Source: Tetrahymena thermophila SB210
Taxonomy: Eukaryota; Ciliophora; Oligohymenophorea; Hymenostomatida; Tetrahymenidae
Length of the DNA stretch: 64,000 nucleotides
Direction: 5' to 3'
Assembly (NCBI RefSeq): GCF_000189635.1
Contig: NW_002476484.1
Coordinates: forward strand, 558,001-622,000
Shown one piece after another: positions 61,343-64,000 of the stretch. The notes under the pieces are model-generated. The model did no database searches. It had not been told where the DNA came from and was given only the letters and a program-made list of their open reading frames with translations. The translations under genes and the position numbers were made by a program. The first letter of the stretch is position 1; each line of letters opens with the position of its first letter.

Positions 61343-63618
61343 ATGAGCATTCTAAAATTTGATATATTTTCTTCTGAATTTTTATTTAATATAGGAAATT
61401 AAAAATATTGGAAAAGAGGCAACTACTTAGGTTTGGTATTATCTATACTCTCAGCTGGAGTTATGATATTTTACTTTGCTTATTTAGTTAATCAGTATAG
61501 TAATAACTTAATCAGTCCAAATTTTAGATCTTAGAGTTTCATCACAAATAATAGGAAAGATGTAATACTCAGCTAGGATCTAGTAGGTTTTTAGTTTTAT
61601 TACAATGCATCTATGACTATAGATCAGTATTAAGAAATTTAAAATAAAACATACTTTGTCTTTAAGGCAGCGCTTTTTTATTAAGATACAAAAAATAAAA
61701 TTTATTAGAGGCTTAATCTCGATGTTATTAAATGTACTAATAGTTAATTAAGTGGTTTCTACTGTGTTGATTTTTCTAAAGTCAGTAACTACTCTCTCTT
61801 AATCGATACAAGTAACAATAATCTGAAGGTATCTAACTTATATATTAATATGTATGGCTGTCTAGATATAGACAGCTTTAAACAAAATATTCCAAGTAAC
61901 TGTGCTGATTAAACTGATATAGAAAATGTCATTCAAGGATTTAGTTCCTTCTTCTATACAAAAGCTAAATCATAGCAATACAATACAACTTCAAAGCAAA
62001 TATAAACAAATTATAGGACTATACCAAATTTTTTATAAGTTAATTTAACTACTTTTAATACTCTCTATATGTAAATATAAGAGACTGAAGTTGTTTAGGG
62101 ATTAATATTTTAATAGCAAGAGTCATACACTTCACCCTATAATTATAATTAAATAGTCTCTACCTCTGATAAAAAGCTTAGTTTAAAGAAGGGAGTAGGC
62201 CCGTACTTGGGAATAACATTTTAAATTGATGAAATTGTTTGGTAATTTCATATTTAATATCCTACAATAACACAAATCTTATCACTAGTCAATGGAGCTG
62301 CTTTTATAATTGTTATTTGTAGAAGTATTGGTAGATCTTACTCCTAATAGCTAATTAAATAAGATTTCTTTATGCTTTTCCTTCAAAACATCTTTAGAGG
62401 TAAGTATGAATAGATTCTTAAGCATAATAGTTATATTTAATAAAAAATCGAAAATATTCCTTAAACAGATCATACGACATCTAATTAAACAGATTATGTT
62501 ATTGAAAAACGTGATAAAAAATAAATTTTTATTCCTTTATTCTCAACTAAATCAAGAGATTATGTTGAAAAAAACTAGGTGAATAATTAAATATAGGAAA
62601 AATCAGACATCTTTTCAATATCTAGTAATGGGTAAGATAATTTAAATCAAATAAACGATGATCAAACAATTGATTATATTTTTAAGAATAAAATCAAAAA
62701 AAAAAAACCTTAGCATGAAAAAAGTAATTTTTAAAACAATTAGTTAAATAGTACTTTTGGAAATTCTTCTAATAGTATTTCATAAAGTCCAAAATCAATT
62801 TTTGAAAAGAAGTAATGTGAAAGCTAAAAAAAATAAATTTAGTCTAAATCAAAAGATCATAATTTTAAAGAATATTTAGAAACTTAATATCAAAATATCC
62901 TTGATTTTAATACTTAAAGTCATAAAAGTGAACACTTGACTAGTAACTTAGCAAAGAATTTCAAAATAATTCAAAGCAAATCTATTCAATAAAAAATAAA
63001 AGATTTCATTTTTCGGTTTAAGTAATTTTTTTATGGTTTAAAGATTTTTTACATATATCCTAATGTTTTATATAAAATAGATTTTTCAAGTCGAAGAAAT
63101 ATTATTCATCTAAAGGGATAGAAAAGGAACTAATTAAGAAAATATTTAGCGAAGTCCACTTAACATTAGATATTTTCGAACTTTTTAAAGATATTTTTTT
63201 TTTGAAAAAAGCAATTACTATGCTGCTCAGTCAGGACTAATTGGCAGCTATTTAATGTATTGGCCTTACTGAAAATTATCTGAACTTAAATTAATAAAAA
63301 ACAGATTTTATATAAAAATGTAAATTTTATTTTAGAATTAAAAAATAAAACTATATTTATGTTTTAAATTATAAGATAAGAGCACTAACCTCAGCTACTT
63401 TGAAAAACAATTTAGCTTATTACACTCTTAAGAATTATAAGAATAGCATATAAATAGCTTTTTTAAAAAGTTTTATGAAAGTAAATAATAAAATGAAGTT
63501 GATTAAAGAATAGTTTCTTCTATCTTCAAAAAAGATTATGACGAAACATTTGTTTGCTGATAAAAAATAAAACACCTTGCAATAATAAAAAATAATCATC
63601 GCTATTTATTAGCAATGA
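60930..63618 (+). repeat. Tandem duplication of a two-pass membrane gene, copy 2
   Basis: Second copy of 58019-60656, with full-length exon 3 and its stop codon. Confidence 0.85.
61343..63618 (+). CDS. Two-pass membrane protein family, copy G
   Basis: Three exons (61343-63021, 63081-63319, 63383-63618; introns 59 and 63 bp) encode 717 aa. Exon 1 has exactly the same length as in copy F. Membrane segment 1 is LVLSILSAGVMIFYFAYLV. The four ectodomain cysteines and segment 2 (IQILSLVNGAAFIIVIC-like) are conserved. The exon 2 block LKKAITML then SQDQLAAIQCIGL is shared with copy F. Exon 3 encodes a TPR-like helix pair (ATLKNNLAYYTLKNYKNSIQ) absent from the minus-strand copies. The tail ends in Gln-rich codons and TGA. 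The plus-strand pair is clearly related to, but distinct from, copies A-E, so it forms a second subfamily. Confidence 0.85.
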
Positions 63619-64000
63619 TTTAAATTATATTCAGAAATAAACATAATTAAATTCAAGATTATGTATATTGCTATTTGTGGCATATTTTTTCTGTAGCTAA
63701 GAAGCTACTTGCTAAAATTTTTATGCCATTTTATTTTTATGTGTTTATTTGTTTACTTTTTAATTTTAAATAATTTATTTTAGTTTTATTTTATTGAAAT
63801 TAAAAAATAATATATAAATTCGATGATAATTAATTTTATGTTCTTTTTCCTTTTCTTATTTAATTATTAATTAATTTATATACATATAAAATATGAAATC
63901 TATCATTTTATTATTATTACTATGGTCAGACCGAATATCACTTTTTGAAATTTTAAATAAATAGTTTATTTTTTTTATAATAGAGGGAAGAGAGTGAATC
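63619..64000. other. AT-rich sequence at the window end
   Basis: Downstream flank of copy G. It starts with a loose inverted repeat near 63593-63620. No further gene is visible before the window ends. Confidence 0.5.

Overview
The window looks like nuclear DNA of a ciliate, most likely Tetrahymena or a close oligohymenophorean relative. It is extremely AT-rich. Every long gene reads through only when TAA and TAG are taken as glutamine and TGA as the sole stop. Introns are short, AT-rich and GT-AG. All gene models below were read by hand with that code. Exon lengths were checked to add up to whole codons, but no database search was possible, so similarity claims rest on motifs visible in the sequence.

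Layout. Positions 1-13 kb hold single-copy genes: a large multi-pass membrane protein (minus), a second one (plus), a coiled-coil RING-finger protein (minus), a small multi-pass membrane protein (minus) and a GNAT acetyltransferase (plus). At 13.2-15.1 kb lies a seven-exon type I DnaJ/Hsp40 gene (minus) ending in a CaaX prenylation box.

Positions 16-55.6 kb are one expanded, repeat-rich locus built from three families. (i) Kinase-like proteins of about 1300 aa with HSD and DFG motifs and a C-terminal multi-pass membrane region: two intact copies, one truncated copy and one mosaic pseudogene, all minus. (ii) A two-pass membrane protein of about 700 aa with a four-cysteine ectodomain and a three-exon structure: five minus copies here and two more on the plus strand at 58.4-63.6 kb. 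(iii) A soluble-looking protein kinase followed by about 13 TPR repeats of exactly 42 residues: two nearly identical plus copies, each divergent from a copy of family (ii) across about 250 bp. Families (i) and (ii) lie on a repeated unit of about 6.9 kb. Families (ii) and (iii) lie on a segment of about 6.8 kb duplicated recently with an offset of about 12.0 kb. This pattern suggests a fast-evolving membrane-sensor plus kinase gene cluster; the functional link is inference.

Positions 56.3-57.4 kb hold an RS-rich C2H2 zinc-finger protein (minus) and a tRNA-Gly(GCC) (plus). Positions 58.4-63.6 kb hold a tandem duplication of family (ii) on the plus strand. The remaining sequence is AT-rich spacer. 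One short element occurs in inverted orientation at about 1.0 kb and 60.8 kb.
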